DNA of 64,000 nucleotides from positions 806,001-870,000 of the forward strand of contig JACAAK010000008.1 in NCBI GenBank assembly GCA_025093985.1. Direction: 5' to 3'. Both the position numbers and the translations under genes were made by a program. Each line of letters opens with the position of its first letter. Within the stretch, counting starts at the first letter, position 1. The notes under the pieces were generated by a model. The model searched no databases and was not told the DNA's origin. It saw nothing but the letters and a program-made list of their open reading frames with translations. Shown here piece by piece: positions 10,418 through 21,614 of this stretch. The stretch is from Calvatia gigantea (taxonomy: Eukaryota; Basidiomycota; Agaricomycetes; Agaricales; Lycoperdaceae).

Positions 10418-11641
10418 TCAGCAACTCCCATCTCTAAATGTGGGAGTTCTTCTTCCTCTTCCGTCGACGATGAGGGTGGTGATGATGATGATGTCTGAGG
10501 ACTGATGGCGGTGGTAGGTAGTGGGTATCTGCGAAGATGCTGATAATGATGAAGATGCCGCTGCTGATGCCGAACCTGATGCTGTTGAGGAAGAAGAGGA
10601 AGAGGGAGAGTTGTTGTGTGGACGGGGCATAGCGATTAAGACCGCGACGCGAACTCTTGAAGGTTCCGCTGGTGTCATTTCCGCCATGGGGACTTCCTGG
10701 TTGGAAGTACCATTAGTACCCAAATTCACGGATGATCCTTGCCGTGTGTTGTTTCCTCCCGTCCCGGTTGAAGCAGCCGGATTGGTAATGGGTAATGTCG
10801 ATCCCAATGCCGAAGGCCTCATAACCCCCCACACCTCCCTCGCAAAGTTACCCACTTCCCTCCTCGACACCGCCAAACGACCCAACAGCCCACGCTGATT
10901 ATTACCACCATCGGAACTATTTCCGTTACCTGTTCCATTTCCGCCACTCCCACCATTCTGATTTTGTGAGTTATTCGTATTGGGATCTCTGACATACGTG
11001 ACCATAAGCGGTTTCATCGACTCCCAGTCCCTCTCATCCGACATCTGCATCTGTTGTTGCTGATGTAGCTGATTTTGTTGATTTTGTTGATTATGAGAAT
11101 CCATATACGCCTCCCACATCACCGGCTTTTTTGACAAATCAACTCTGGGACTTCTCCCACTAGGCGCTGGAGGGACCCAAGTTCCATTCCTAATCGCCTC
11201 CTCGATCATGCGACGATGGCGTCTGCGTAGTAAGAAGGATCGAATGACGATAGCCGCTGATACGCTGAGAAGGAGGACGAGGGTTGCGAGAAAGGTATAT
11301 ACTGCAATGACATTGAAGGGACGACCAGTTAGTCTTTGTGGGTCTTGACTGCGAGCATCAAGATGATGTGGAAGAAGTGGGAACGTACAGTAGAGAGATG
11401 CTGAGGTGCCGATGGAGTTGTTGCTGCCAAAGGCGGGGCCGGGACCACCACCGCCATTGTTGTTGCCGCCGCCGCCACCACCACCTGTACCTGGATCAGT
11501 GGGGGCGGGAGTGGGAACGAAGGTGGAGGATGAGAAGGAGTCTGATGAGCTTTGCGACGTCGGAAGCAGGCCAGGGGAGGATGAGGTACTTGAGCCACGT
11601 CGGGTGGAAGACGAGGAGGGGGATGATGAAGACGTGGACAT
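10418..11641 (-). CDS. Single-pass membrane protein, Ser-rich N-terminus and low-complexity tail
   Basis: Two exons, 11641-11389 and 11301-10418, give a 378-residue protein. The 87-nt intron (GTACGT ... TTGCAG) is a multiple of three and stays open, so an unspliced reading gives a false 407-residue product. The first 85 residues are Ser/Thr/Pro-rich with a Gly run. The membrane segment is YTFLATLVLLLSVSAAIVI, followed by the basic FLLRRRHRRM, which suggests a cytoplasmic C-terminus. The tail holds Gln/Asn-rich (QNQQNQLHQQQQ) and Ser/Ala-rich stretches. No N-terminal signal peptide is visible, so this would be a type III-like single-pass topology. I do not recognise a family. The plan resembles the membrane protein at the left edge of the window, but the sequences are not alike. 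Confidence 0.7.
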   Translation of the reverse strand: MSTSSSSPSSSSTRRGSSTSSSPGLLPTSQSSSDSFSSSTFVPTPAPTDPGTGGGGGGGNNNGGGGPGPAFGSNNSIGTSASLYCTFPLLPHHLDARSQDPQRLTGRPFNVIAVYTFLATLVLLLSVSAAIVIRSFLLRRRHRRMIEEAIRNGTWVPPAPSGRSPRVDLSKKPVMWEAYMDSHNQQNQQNQLHQQQQMQMSDERDWESMKPLMVTYVRDPNTNNSQNQNGGSGGNGTGNGNSSDGGNNQRGLLGRLAVSRREVGNFAREVWGVMRPSALGSTLPITNPAASTGTGGNNTRQGSSVNLGTNGTSNQEVPMAEMTPAEPSRVRVAVLIAMPRPHNNSPSSSSSSTASGSASAAASSSLSASSQIPTTYHRHQSSDIIIITTLIVDGRGRRTPTFRDGSC

Positions 11642-13559
11642 GACGGGAAAAGAAGCGAGGGAAAGAGGGTGGAAGGGGAAGGGGGAAGGGAGGACCTGTG
11701 GCAGAAGAGGGAGGTGAAGTGTTGGGGAGTGGGAGAAGAAAGGGAAGAAAAGGGAGTTGGACGGTGATTTGATTCACACACCACCCTTGGAAGGAATCAA
11801 ACTAGTTTCGGCCGTGTCCACGAGGTCCAAGTATTTTTGGCACCTGATCTCTCCACCCCCCCCCCCCCGTCAATTAGTTGTCACCGAATTAAAAGGTTTG
11901 CGGCAGTACAAGGGTAACAACACGGGTGCTGCGGACGACGGGGTGGGGAACAACACGACAGGTGGCAACTAATTGCGTTGGTGGCAAGTTATATTATTCT
12001 TCCCTCCTTACGTCACGCGCCACTAGTCCTCTCTACTTCTTTCCTTCTCGTCTTCCGTCGTCCAACAGATTATTCAGGGTTTATTTTTTTTCGACGAACA
12101 ACGTCCATCTCTTGTTCGCCCACCCAACCTCCCCACTCTCCTTTTGTCTGATGTAGTATTTCATCATTCCGGAAATAATAAAGGCTGTGGCCACCTACCT
12201 ACATAGCTGGCCAACTGCCAGGGCACACAACCTTGTGCTCTTCATTGCGCTTCGCTCGCCGCACAAGGCATTATGTAGGGTCACAGTTCACCCGGGTTCA
12301 TTCTGGTCTTCTTCGGCTAGTTAGTTGTCGTCTGATGATGAGTGCCCCCCACAAGCTGAATAATACACACTAAGAAGCAAGAAGTGCTCCCTTCGGACCT
12401 TCGCCAAAGCGGACAATTGTGCCTTCGGCACACTGTCGGCGAAAAGTTGCCTTGCACTTATTTTGAAATTCCATCTGACGACGATCACTTATCATACATC
12501 CTGATCACTGATTACTGATCACAATGTGTCAAGCCTCCGGCAGCGCCCATCGCACCCGGATTCCTTTGTTTGACTTTTTGTCCCGGAGTTCACCTTTCAG
12601 TTACCTTCTCATGCTTTCAAGTAATAAAAACCATTCTACTTAGGTTCGGTGTCATGTCTTCTTGTCTCGCTCCTGCCACCATCACTTGTCATCTCACCTC
12701 GCTAATGCAAACGACTTACCTCAAAGGGAAAGTTCTTCCACCCACCTCGGCTGACTTTCCCCGTTTTCCCTTTAGCGTGTAACAGCAATAACAAATCTAA
12801 ACGGGGGTGTCTGCCGTGTGGCCCAATGATCGTGACTGTTCCACTTTCAGACAAAGAGTCGACACACTTTCCAATTCCGGGGACGGATATGTATGAAGAA
12901 CTTAGCAATCCTTCTTCGTCCTCTGTCGACTTCTCGCAACAAGTGCCCCACCCACGCTTTTATGAAACGACACATCTTCGGATTTCTTCTTCTCAGTGGC
13001 AATCCTCGGCAGATACTCTCAAGCGTCCGTTCACCGGGCGGTGCATGTTAGGCAACATCACAACTCCTCGTGATTACAGTAGCTGCCGTGTATCGCCGCT
13101 ATCGACCGGTGCTAATTACGATTATGACCTGATCGTGATATCACAAATTTACAGTATAGGCACACACTTGTCACCTGTCTGCTCCGAAGGCTGTTCTATT
13201 CACGCCATGCTATTCTGGTACGACTGCGCTTCACCTGCTTACTTACTTCATTAGTAGTTATAATTATGAGCTTCGCCTAAACCTCCCGCAAGGAAAAGAC
13301 TAAGTCCATACAGCCGATCCTCCGAAATTAATGGAACACATCAGGCAATTGGGTTGGAAACGGAAACTCTATGTATTAAGTAGGAATTGGAGACGAAGGG
13401 AAGACCGGGTTGTCATGAAAAGTTCTTCTCCGAGTGTGACTCCCGAATTCCACGAACCGCGGGGAAACATGTGGCAAAGCTCAGGTTTTGCTGTGATGCG
13501 CGGTAAAGGCACAAAGAACAAGCCGGGTGGTGGCTGTCCGACCCCGGGTGTGTTGAAAG
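11642..13559. other. Long intergenic stretch
   Basis: Holds the upstream region of the membrane-protein gene, a C13 run at 11856-11868 and the hairpin listed at 12400. Open frames at 12570-12782 and 12826-13254 have no recognisable domain, no splice partners that I can find and no repeat elsewhere, so I leave them uncalled. Confidence 0.4.
12400..12443. repeat. Imperfect hairpin
   Basis: The outer arms TTCGCC / GGCGAA enclose GACA / TGTC and an inner GTGCC-TTC-GGCAC stem-loop. It lies in intergenic DNA. It could be a foldback remnant or a small structured RNA, but nothing else supports either. Confidence 0.4.
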
Positions 13560-14110
13560 CTCCGAATTCGACTAGTGGGCTCTACGGGCAATGTATCAAA
13601 TGATGTTGCTGCTAGCGGTGCCGAAGATATGTGAGGTGCGACGCGCTAGGAACTATCTACATGGCTTGGAAAAGCCAGTATGTTGGCTCAGGAGGAACTT
13701 TGATTTCATTTCCTCTTCTCTGTTTTCTGTGAATGCACGGAGGCACAGGAGAAGAACCCAACTTCGGGATCAAGCACTGCGGTACAATATGTTGTACTTG
13801 GAATAACCCACGCGGATCGTTGTCTGCATTCACGGTATGGTGCAAAGTTTGACGTGGGCTCCTAATCATTTGATCGAACTGATCGTTCTGGCAAACGTTT
13901 GTGTTTCGTTGTCTTGGATCGAACGGGTTCAGGTAGTACTGATGGTAGCCGACTCGGGATCCAATTCGTACCCGTTTCAACGCCGCGGACCCCCCGAAAA
14001 TCGAAGGTTGAGATTAGGGCTGGGCGTCGCAATAGACGGTAGCCTCGTTTTTTTAGAAGTTCAAACGTTCAATGTTTACCAATTGCGGGCCATAAGTACT
14101 CCTACAAAAT
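13560..14110. repeat. Segmental duplication unit 1, left part (fragment X)
   Basis: Matches 19112-19640 at many points. Shared landmarks are GGCTCYACnnG at the left, GGAAAnGCCAGTATGTTnGCT and TTTCCTCTTCTCTG in the middle, and CACTGCGGTAC followed by AACCCACnCGGATC at the right. Minus-strand frames in both copies keep matching words (EPTSW in the second, TYWLFQA and TYWPFQA), so the segment probably derives from a minus-strand gene. Neither copy keeps a full frame. Confidence 0.6.
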
Positions 14111-14342
14111 GAGGATGAGGGAGTGACTCTTACTGGAGAAGTTTCGGATTAACTGTCAGGCCTTCAGGGCTGTCGCAAAACGGTTGGGACGTGCATTTGT
14201 CCTCCTTTGTCAACACTTCCACCCCGTTCCGAGTTCAATTCCGAGGGTTGTGAGTGTATATTCCCTACATAAAATCCGGCGACATGACATCAGGTCTAAT
14301 CCTGATCCTGAGATCTAGACATCATTTTAATCTCTTCTGACC

Positions 14343-15782
14343 ATGTTAGGCTCCATCGACGGAACCTTGTTTCCTTACGCCTCGCCTGAGCCACCGGACC
14401 CGAACTCCACATCCGAGGTCCCAGTCGAAGGAGGACATGATGTCAACAAAAGGACGGATCTCCTCCGAAGGCTCAACACTGAATTAGCCTCAACAAAGAA
14501 TTTCCCTCCAGAGACGCTTTCCCTCATCTTCCAATTCGCATGTCCAGAGCTCGCAATGTCCGATATCGTCAAACGATACTACTCCGGCAACAGTAGATCT
14601 CCTGGAACATGCCACCATCTCGTTTATGCGGCAGTCTCATCTCTTTGGCGTCACGCTGTTTGGTCAACTCCACAGTTGTGGACATTGCTGCTTTTATTTA
14701 TGGACTGAGAAGAGCGGGGACGAGGAAATTCAACTCTGGATCTCTATCTCCAGAACTCTGGTGACCTTTCCTTAAGTTTAAAAAGTAGGGTCTCCTAATT
14801 GGGGGTGCGCACCCGACGAACTGCTGAGGGACATCATGCACAAAACAGCGTCGAGGCTCAAGTCACTTATCCTCGTCAACTTCACCGACAATTCCTTGAC
14901 TCCCCTTTCCACCCTTGCTTTTCCGCGCCCCCAGGAGTTTGGCATTATCAACGACTACGAACACGAGCTCTCATGTTCTTAATGAGGCACCCTCCCTTCA
15001 ACGCTTTGCGATTCGTGTTATCGGGTCGAATTGGTCTGAGTCCTCCGAGCCGATCAGAGTCCCCTTGTCGCCCATTACCTGGGCCAATGTTGGCCTCATT
15101 CCGAGCCGTTTTGCTGTCCGGTTCCTTCAAGGATGTCCAAACCTTGCTGATTTCGCCTATGGAGGAGGAGAGGGAGCGGATGATGGTGATGATGACGATG
15201 ACCTTGAGTTGGAAGAATTCCTCATTCTCCCGCAGCTGCGGTCGTTCGCTTGGACTGATTACGAGAGCCCACTCCTCGATGACCTCATTGAAGGGTTACA
15301 TGTGCCAAATCAGCAAACTCTTTCAGTCGATTTCTTTGCGTTGAGTAACGTAGCGTATGGACCGATTTCTTCAAACGCCTGCCGAAGTCCCTCAGGAGCT
15401 TGCACTTGCATGAGTTTCCATCCGGTTGGCATAATGCCGACCTCTTCCATCCTCTTCATTTCCTCGTCGACCATGGGATACAGGAACTGGCTTTGCATCG
15501 TTGTCATCGCGAATTTGTGAGGGCATCTTGGAAACTCTGGCTGTTTATGACGAAGAAAAGAAGGCGCCGGGGCTCTTGCCATCCCTCAAGACCCTCCTCG
15601 TCAAAGCTCGTGAAGATATGATTGAAGAGATGCGTGGCAATATTACCGGCATGGTTGAAAAACGGTGCGGTAATCCAAGTGACCTGCAGCACCTGAAGCT
15701 GTCTCTGACATGGGGAAGGAATGTCTATGGAGAGTTGGTTCCTCAAGGGATATTATTGGAGCTTCTTGATCAATTCTTGTAA
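14343..15782 (+). pseudogene. F-box-like protein pseudogene, unit 1
   Basis: The start at 14343 opens a frame containing the F-box-like core of Agaricomycete F-box proteins: PPETLSLIFQFAC, then YAAVSSLWRHAVWSTPQLW. It ends early at 14706. The remaining parts continue in other frames: LKSLILVNFTDNSLTP near 14850, APSLQRFAIRVIG then a Leu-rich and Asp-rich stretch at about 14990-15360, PKSLRSLHLHEFPSG near 15375-15425, and LKTLLVKAREDMIEEM to the stop at 15782. Because consecutive pieces of one protein lie in different frames with no splice sites at the switches, I read this as a pseudogene with several indels. In intact relatives the F-box binds Skp1 and the Leu-rich part binds substrates for ubiquitination. 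Confidence 0.72.
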
Positions 15783-15945
15783 TCTCCAAAACCAACTGGT
15801 TGATGATGGCTTATTCTGTTGATAGATGGATGTGAGTGACGCTCTAATTCTATCATTAAAATAACCTATGGGGATGGAGCCAGGCGGTAGTGACACATTA
15901 CAGAACGTATTATTAACAACGCTCGACTATTGGCCATCGCGAGTT

Positions 15946-17625
15946 TCAACCCTTAACCCCGCCCAGCTCGATCTCGTCAGAGCCCTTAGGCTTGAGGTCA
16001 ATCCGAGTCGGTACCTCAGAAGAGAACTGCATAATAGTCATCTGGCCGACTGTCGCGGGGCTGGTGGTTCCTATACCTGGGCCACTTTCCAAATCGCGCG
16101 CCTCCAGTGTTCCCAATTCTGTTGTGGGTCCATGATTATGGGATAAATTCTCGTAGTACATACGTTGGTTTAGAAGGACCATGAAGCAATTGCTATACCT
16201 GCAAGGGAGTGAGTAGTGACTATAAAACTTGAATCTCTTGAGTCGAGATCACATACAGTTTCACAAGGACGTAGCCGCTTGGGCGGAACTATCAGTCGAA
16301 CATTCCGGCAGCTGGACCGTGACGACCGGACTTACCCAACCAGGACCATATTTGTATACTTCACACGTGTCAGCTCGAGGACTCAAATGAGCATCAAGCT
16401 TACCCGGAGTTGAACTAGTGATATGATGGCGGTGAACATTGCAACAAATGCTGTCAACAAATGCTGTCAACAAGTGTCTAGTGAGATGGAATCAAGTAGT
16501 AGAAACACAATATACCTGTCAAAGCATTCGTCTCAAGAGTAAGAAGTAGGAGACGTTCTGCAACCTTCTTGGCACTCTGACTACAGTCTTTCGATCGGTG
16601 CCTGAGCTGCGGATCGAAAGGACTCCCAGTTGCATTAGTTGCGTTCACTCGTACTTTGAGAGTGGCGTACCAGATAGATCATTGAGATCGTAATGAGGAT
16701 ATCCATGACAACACTTCCCCACAGCCAGAGCTACGGATAGGAAAAATGAATATAAATTCAAAGTGGTGAAGCAGCAGTAAGCAGACCATAACCGCGGTAT
16801 ATCACTTAGCAAGCTCGACGTTGTGGACGAAATGGATTGCAGTGTCCTAAAGTGCTCGATTTCGCTACTTGCAACTTTCATTTAACTTACGGAAATGCCA
16901 AACACTATCCCGCCAACACCAGCTACGAAAGCAAACTATAACGGCGCACAAATAAGATCGGGATAGACTTGTAGAAAAAAAAATGGCAGACAAAAGCGAT
17001 GATACCAGGCAACACCCTCCAATTACTCAATACCCAAATTCGCCAGAGTAAACAAATTGAACCACCATCGCGATAAGGGAGTCAATGACGGGTGAATCTG
17101 TGCCAGAGAAGGAAGAGTCGAGCATGACCCGGTAGTTTCCGAAATTGTACACAAATCGGTTGAAGGCATCGTTCATCACTAAGATGGTTTGGACGGTATC
17201 GAGGAGGAAAAGAAAGTGGGCTGGGAGTGACGGTTTTAGATATAGCCTGTCGTCTGAGGAACTGGACGCACCGATTGCTTGAAGGACTTTTCTGTCTCTT
17301 TTTGCTACGTGATTCCAGTACATAACTGGGATGATGGTAGAGATGAACGTCCGATTTATTGTTCAAGGGGGTTGGGGAACGACAAACGGTGTTGCATAAT
17401 CAGGATACCGAAGAGGCACCAGTTGAGAACAATGCCAACAAGCTACGAAATGGTGGAGAGGATGAGTACGTGGATGTATTTCAAGTGGGTTCGCCTACGG
17501 GTGGTCCTGTTCTTGGTTGTGGCTTTAGTAACACGTCAAGGTTTAGTCCTGTATTCTCAGAATACATACTTCAAAAAATCATTTTTCGGTGAATCAGGAC
17601 TTGAGTCGTTGGGTCCCAATGCCAT
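15946..17625 (-). pseudogene. DUF6534-like multi-span membrane protein pseudogene, unit 1
   Basis: The start ATG is at 17625 (exon 1 17625-17570, MALGPNDSS, donor GTATGT). Recognisable exons continue with LVGIVLNWCLFGILIMQ, YWNHVAKRDRKVLQAI, FLFLLDTVQTILVMNDAF, IWVLSNWRVLPGIIAF, FVHNVELAK, MDILITISMIYLVRH, KKVAERLLLLTLETNALT, FVAMFTAIISLVQL and the C-terminal MVLLNQRMYYENLSHN. This order fits the Agaricomycete DUF6534 membrane proteins (about seven membrane spans, function unknown). Two lesions are visible. Near 17043-17048 the frame shifts by one base between QFVY and WRIWVLS, where the second copy keeps the extra base. At 16802-16804 the Trp of KWYT, kept in the second copy, is TGA. Some exon edges are not resolved. 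Confidence 0.72.
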
Positions 17626-17639
17626 CAATAATAGTTACA

Positions 17640-18100
17640 TCTGTGCAAGGTGAAGCGGGTATAACATTGCAAGAACCACCCTCAGCACTATTTAAGGTCC
17701 AAAATTCTGATGTCCACAATCTGTTTGAGCCATAGGTGTATTCGGGAATCAAACCGGAAGTGACGTATAAGAAATGCTTACCGTACAGGGTTTCGCTCGT
17801 AACAAATATAACTGAATCCCTCCCACCAACTGGGGGTTGGCCTGCTGGTATCACATCGATCACGGTTGCATAGAGGCGCCGATACACAGGTATCAGTTTC
17901 CTAGAATACTACGGATTGTCCATAGTCCCGATGAGCCCCCAGTCCGGGTGGTTGCATCGGTCGCGGCTTCCCAGTTAGAGTATGATATATGAGTGATGGA
18001 GAGTGACCTCGACCTTATTATCGCTCTCTTCAACTGCTTCACAATTTGGTGATAGGATGTACGCCTAATGAATGGAATACGTACTGGACAGAGCACACAA
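17640..18100 (-). repeat. Segmental duplication unit 1, right part (fragment Y)
   Basis: Corresponds to 61518-61880 in the second unit. Shared words include TAAGAAATGCTTACCG and TTTGAGCCATA. The minus-strand frame 17887-17597 reads GRDSVIFVTSETLYGKHF and later SNRLWTSEFWTLNS, which looks like a coding remnant, but I do not recognise the family and the second copy does not keep the frame. Confidence 0.5.
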
Positions 18101-19111
18101 ATTTTCGTAATTTACGATAAAATATTGCGGGGATACAGATGTTCGTTCAGGCTGGCTCTGAGGCTCATTTGAACTACGGACAGACCACAGTACTTACGAA
18201 AGTAGGATGTGGAGATCGGACGGCACCTGCCACCGAAAAGTGTCATGTACGCGTCCTCCTCCCACTACTCCACTTCACTGACGACGCCTTTCACTTCCGA
18301 GAACGATGACCAAGACACCGACCCCGAGAATCCCATTTCCGAGCCATCCAAAAGTCCGGATCATACACGATTTCCTAATTCGGAAGTCCCGACCACAGAA
18401 GCTCCAACCTCCGAACTCCACCTTGCCTGCCCATACTTCTCATTTCCGACTATAAAAACCTACGGACCGCTTTCCTATTCACTTTAAAGCTTTTTTTACA
18501 TTCCTCATAATTTAGAACTTCATAGAATGAGTTTCCGGCCCATTTTCATCCCCACTCAGTATGTTTTTCTTTGTTCTCTCCTTAAAATTTACATTCTACA
18601 CTTTGTAATTCGGGCGCACAGCCCACCGCTTTCCTCTATAAAACCTGTATACATTGTTGTAGTCAGGTAGCTACGAATTAGTCAAGTTTTGACTCGAAAT
18701 CTCTGTCTCTAGCCTATTTCTCTAATCTATCTCTTGTCCTCTCTCCTCTCTCTCGTCTCGACACCGAATCGCCACGCAGTCGTAAACGCCGCCTTCCAAA
18801 CGTTCAGTAATCACTCTCGACACCTTTCCGGACCCTTCTCTTATCGTTCCGAGCCTTCGGAACAGAATTATCCATCGTTCCGTTGCCTCATCACTTTCGT
18901 GATCTCCACTCCTGCCCTCTCTTTCCAACACAATCCCTTGTCAAGAACAACGTTGGACGGACGCCAACGTGCTCGTGCACCTAGCCGTAGCCCCCCTCTT
19001 CAAGGAACACTCGATGATGAACTCTCAGTTTTCCGTTGGCCAGATGACTCATCGCAAGGACCAGGGTTATTCACTGTATGACAGTTTTAATAGCATAGTT
19101 GTATTTTTGCG
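18101..19111 (+). promoter_or_regulatory. Spacer between duplicated units with TATA box and pyrimidine-rich leader
   Basis: A TATAAAA box near 18648 is followed within 35 bp by GTAGCTAC and then about 80 bp of CT-rich sequence, the usual look of a fungal core promoter and leader or of an LTR. The plus frame 18734-19081 begins after it but shows no domain. This spacer is absent from the corresponding join at about 61.9 kb, so it may be an insertion. Which of these it is remains open. Confidence 0.35.
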
Positions 19112-19640
19112 GTATCAGACATCACTTCAAATAATGAGACCGTGACTCCAGATAGGTGGACATGAGTGAAGCTCTGGTTCGTTCCTAAAAGGCAGGCCAT
19201 ACGGCTCTAGGCCCACCCAGCTAGTGGGCTCCACAAGTAAGTAATGTATCAAACGATATTGCCATTGGTGGTGCTGAATGTACGGAGGCATTGGATGCTG
19301 GGAGCGAGCTTGGAAAGGCCAGTATGTTAGCTTGTGAAGGATTTTAGTTTTGTTTTCCTCTTCTCTGAGTTTGGTGATAGCCCAGGCAAAGGAGATGAGT
19401 ACAATTCCGGGATTGAGCACTGCGGTACTGTACTTCGAGTGAGTAACCCACACGGATCATTGTCTGATTTCGCGTTGGCAGGATGCGAGGTTTGGTGTGA
19501 GCCATTTGACCGAGGAGACAGCTCACGATACAGAGGTGGGTCCAGGTTTTCGTATAGTTCCGCTCGTGGGGCTGGAGTTATGTGTGGAAATAACTTATTT
19601 CATCTCTTAAAGTTCTCGAGGTCTACAAGTTAAAGGACAA
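19112..19640. repeat. Segmental duplication unit 2, left part (fragment X')
   Basis: Second copy of fragment X (see 13560-14110). The minus frame 19453-19127 carries VLNPGIVLISFAWAITK and EPTSWVGLEPYG. A related stretch recurs at about 21535-21610 (minus frame HPPIW and LELYRLLF), so part of this fragment exists a further time. Confidence 0.55.
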
Positions 19641-20084
19641 GGGGGTCAGTGGATCATATTTATCCTTCGCCCCCGGTCAGTGGTGTTCGCCACCTTCTTT
19701 TCTCGCACAAATCTGCGTGAAATTTGGTGTTATTTTAATTTTAATTTCAGAAACACTCTCTAGTTTCTTCGGTGTTTTTCTGTAAACCGGAACGCGGCCT
19801 GGAAGTTCCTGAGAATGTCGCGCTCGTTGAGGGAAGCGTGACAGTTGTTTGCCGGCGGGAACTTCAATTTGGTTTGTGTGACGCTGAGGCCACCAGGTGA
19901 CGTTGAGTGAAGCTGGTGAGGAGCTGCTGGAGAAGCTTCAGATTAACGTCCAGGCCTCAGAGCTGTTACAAAATGGTTGTGGCGTGCACCAGTCCCCCTT
20001 TTCCAATCTTTCACCCCATTCCGAGTTCAATCCTGAGATTTACACAGGATCCAGCGTTAGAATCATTTCAACTTCTCTTGACCC

Positions 20085-21490
20085 ATGCCCACCGACGGAA
20101 TCTTTTACTCCTCGCCTGAGCCACTGGACCCCATCACCCCATCCGAAGACCTAGTCAGAGGCGAACAGTTGGAAACTGATGATGTCAACAAAAGGACGAA
20201 TCTCCTCTGGAAGGCGTAACGTCAAACTAGCTTCAACAAGGAATCTTCCTCCGGAAACACTCTCCCTCATCTTTCAGTTCGCATGTCTGGTAATCAGCAT
20301 GTCCGATATTGTCGAGCGCTACGACTCCGACAACAGTGGATCTCCCGGAACCTGCCACCATCTCGTTTACGCGGCAGTCTCATCCCTTTGGCGTTATGTC
20401 ATTTGGTCAACTGTATTGCTATTTTTGTTCATGGATGAAAAGGGGGCAGAAGAGATTCGGCTCTTGGACCTCTATCTCCAGAACTCTGGTCACCTTCCTT
20501 TCGCCTAAAAGTGGGTTGCACTCGTTGGCGGTGTCCACCTGGTCGACTGCTGGATACCATCATACACAAAATGGTGGCGAGGATCGAGTCACTTATCCTC
20601 GTCAACTTCACCGACAATTCCTTGGCCCCTTGCTTTTCTGCACCTCCAGGAGTTTGGTATCATCAGCGACTACGGGAACAAGCTCTCGCAGATTGCTCTT
20701 AACGAGGCGCCTTCCCTTCAACGTTTTGCGCTCCGCATTATCGGGGACTGGTCTGAGTCCTCCGAGGTGATCAGAGTCCCCTTGCCATCGATTACCTGTG
20801 TCAATGTTGGTTTCATTCAGAGTCGTTTCGCTATCCAATTTCTTCAAGAGTGTCCGAACCTTACTGACTTCGCCTAGGTGAAAAGAGAGGGCATGGGGGT
20901 CAATGACAATGACGATGACTTCAGGTTGGTTGAGCCCTTCATTCTCCCGCAGCTGCGGTCGTTCATTTGTATAGGTTCCGGTGGGCCGCAACCCGATGGT
21001 CTCTTTGAAAGGTTACACGTGCCAAATCTGCAAATTCTTTCGGTCAATTTCCTTGCATGGAGCGATGTACACGTATGGACAGGTTTCTTTGGGAGTCTAC
21101 CGAAGTCCCTCAGGAGCTTGCAATTGCATGGGTTTCCATTGGCTGACCACACAGATGATCCCCTCTTTCCTCTTCATATCCTCGTCGACCATGGGATACA
21201 GGAACTGGCTTTGCATTGTTGTCAACCCGAATTTGTCGAGGGCATCTTGGAAACCCTGGCCCTTTACAATGAAGAAAGAAGGTGCCAGGGTTCTTGCTGT
21301 CCCTCAAGACTCTCCTCATCAGAGATTATGAAGATATGATTGAAGAAATGCATGGCAATGTTGGGAACATGATCGAATGACAGTACAGTGATCCAGGTGA
21401 CCTGCCCCCCTGAAACTGTCTCTGACTTGGGGAAGGGACGGGTATGGAGGGTTGATTCCTGAGGGGATATTGTTGGAGCTTCTTGGCTGA
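20085..21490 (+). pseudogene. F-box-like protein pseudogene, unit 2
   Basis: Paralog of the unit 1 pseudogene. The ATG at 20085 opens SPEPLDPITPSED, then hits a stop at 20217-20219. One frame over, LPPETLSLIFQFACL and YAAVSSLWRYVIWST follow. Later pieces lie in several frames: NFTDNSLAP near 20605, EPFILPQLRSF near 20930-20960, LPKSLRSLQLHGFPL near 21100-21140 and HCCQPEFVEGILETLALY near 21220-21265. It kept many CpG sites up to about 21430, unlike the DNA directly to its right. It has its own frameshifts, so both copies are non-functional. Confidence 0.7.
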
Positions 21491-21614
21491 TTCTCATTAT
21501 TCCTGCAATCAACTAAGTCATGGTGACTACTTATTCTCCAGATGGGTGGATGTGGATAAAGCTTGGTTTCATTCAAAAAAAGCAGCCTATATAGTTCTAA
21601 GTCCACCCAGTAGT

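Noticed and set aside
10521..11717. Plus-strand frames with Glu/Asp-rich or Pro-rich products
   Set aside because: Mirror images of the Ser/Gly-rich low-complexity coding of the minus-strand membrane gene.
12826..13254. 142-codon plus-strand frame
   Set aside because: No recognisable motif, no homologous copy in the window and no splice partners.
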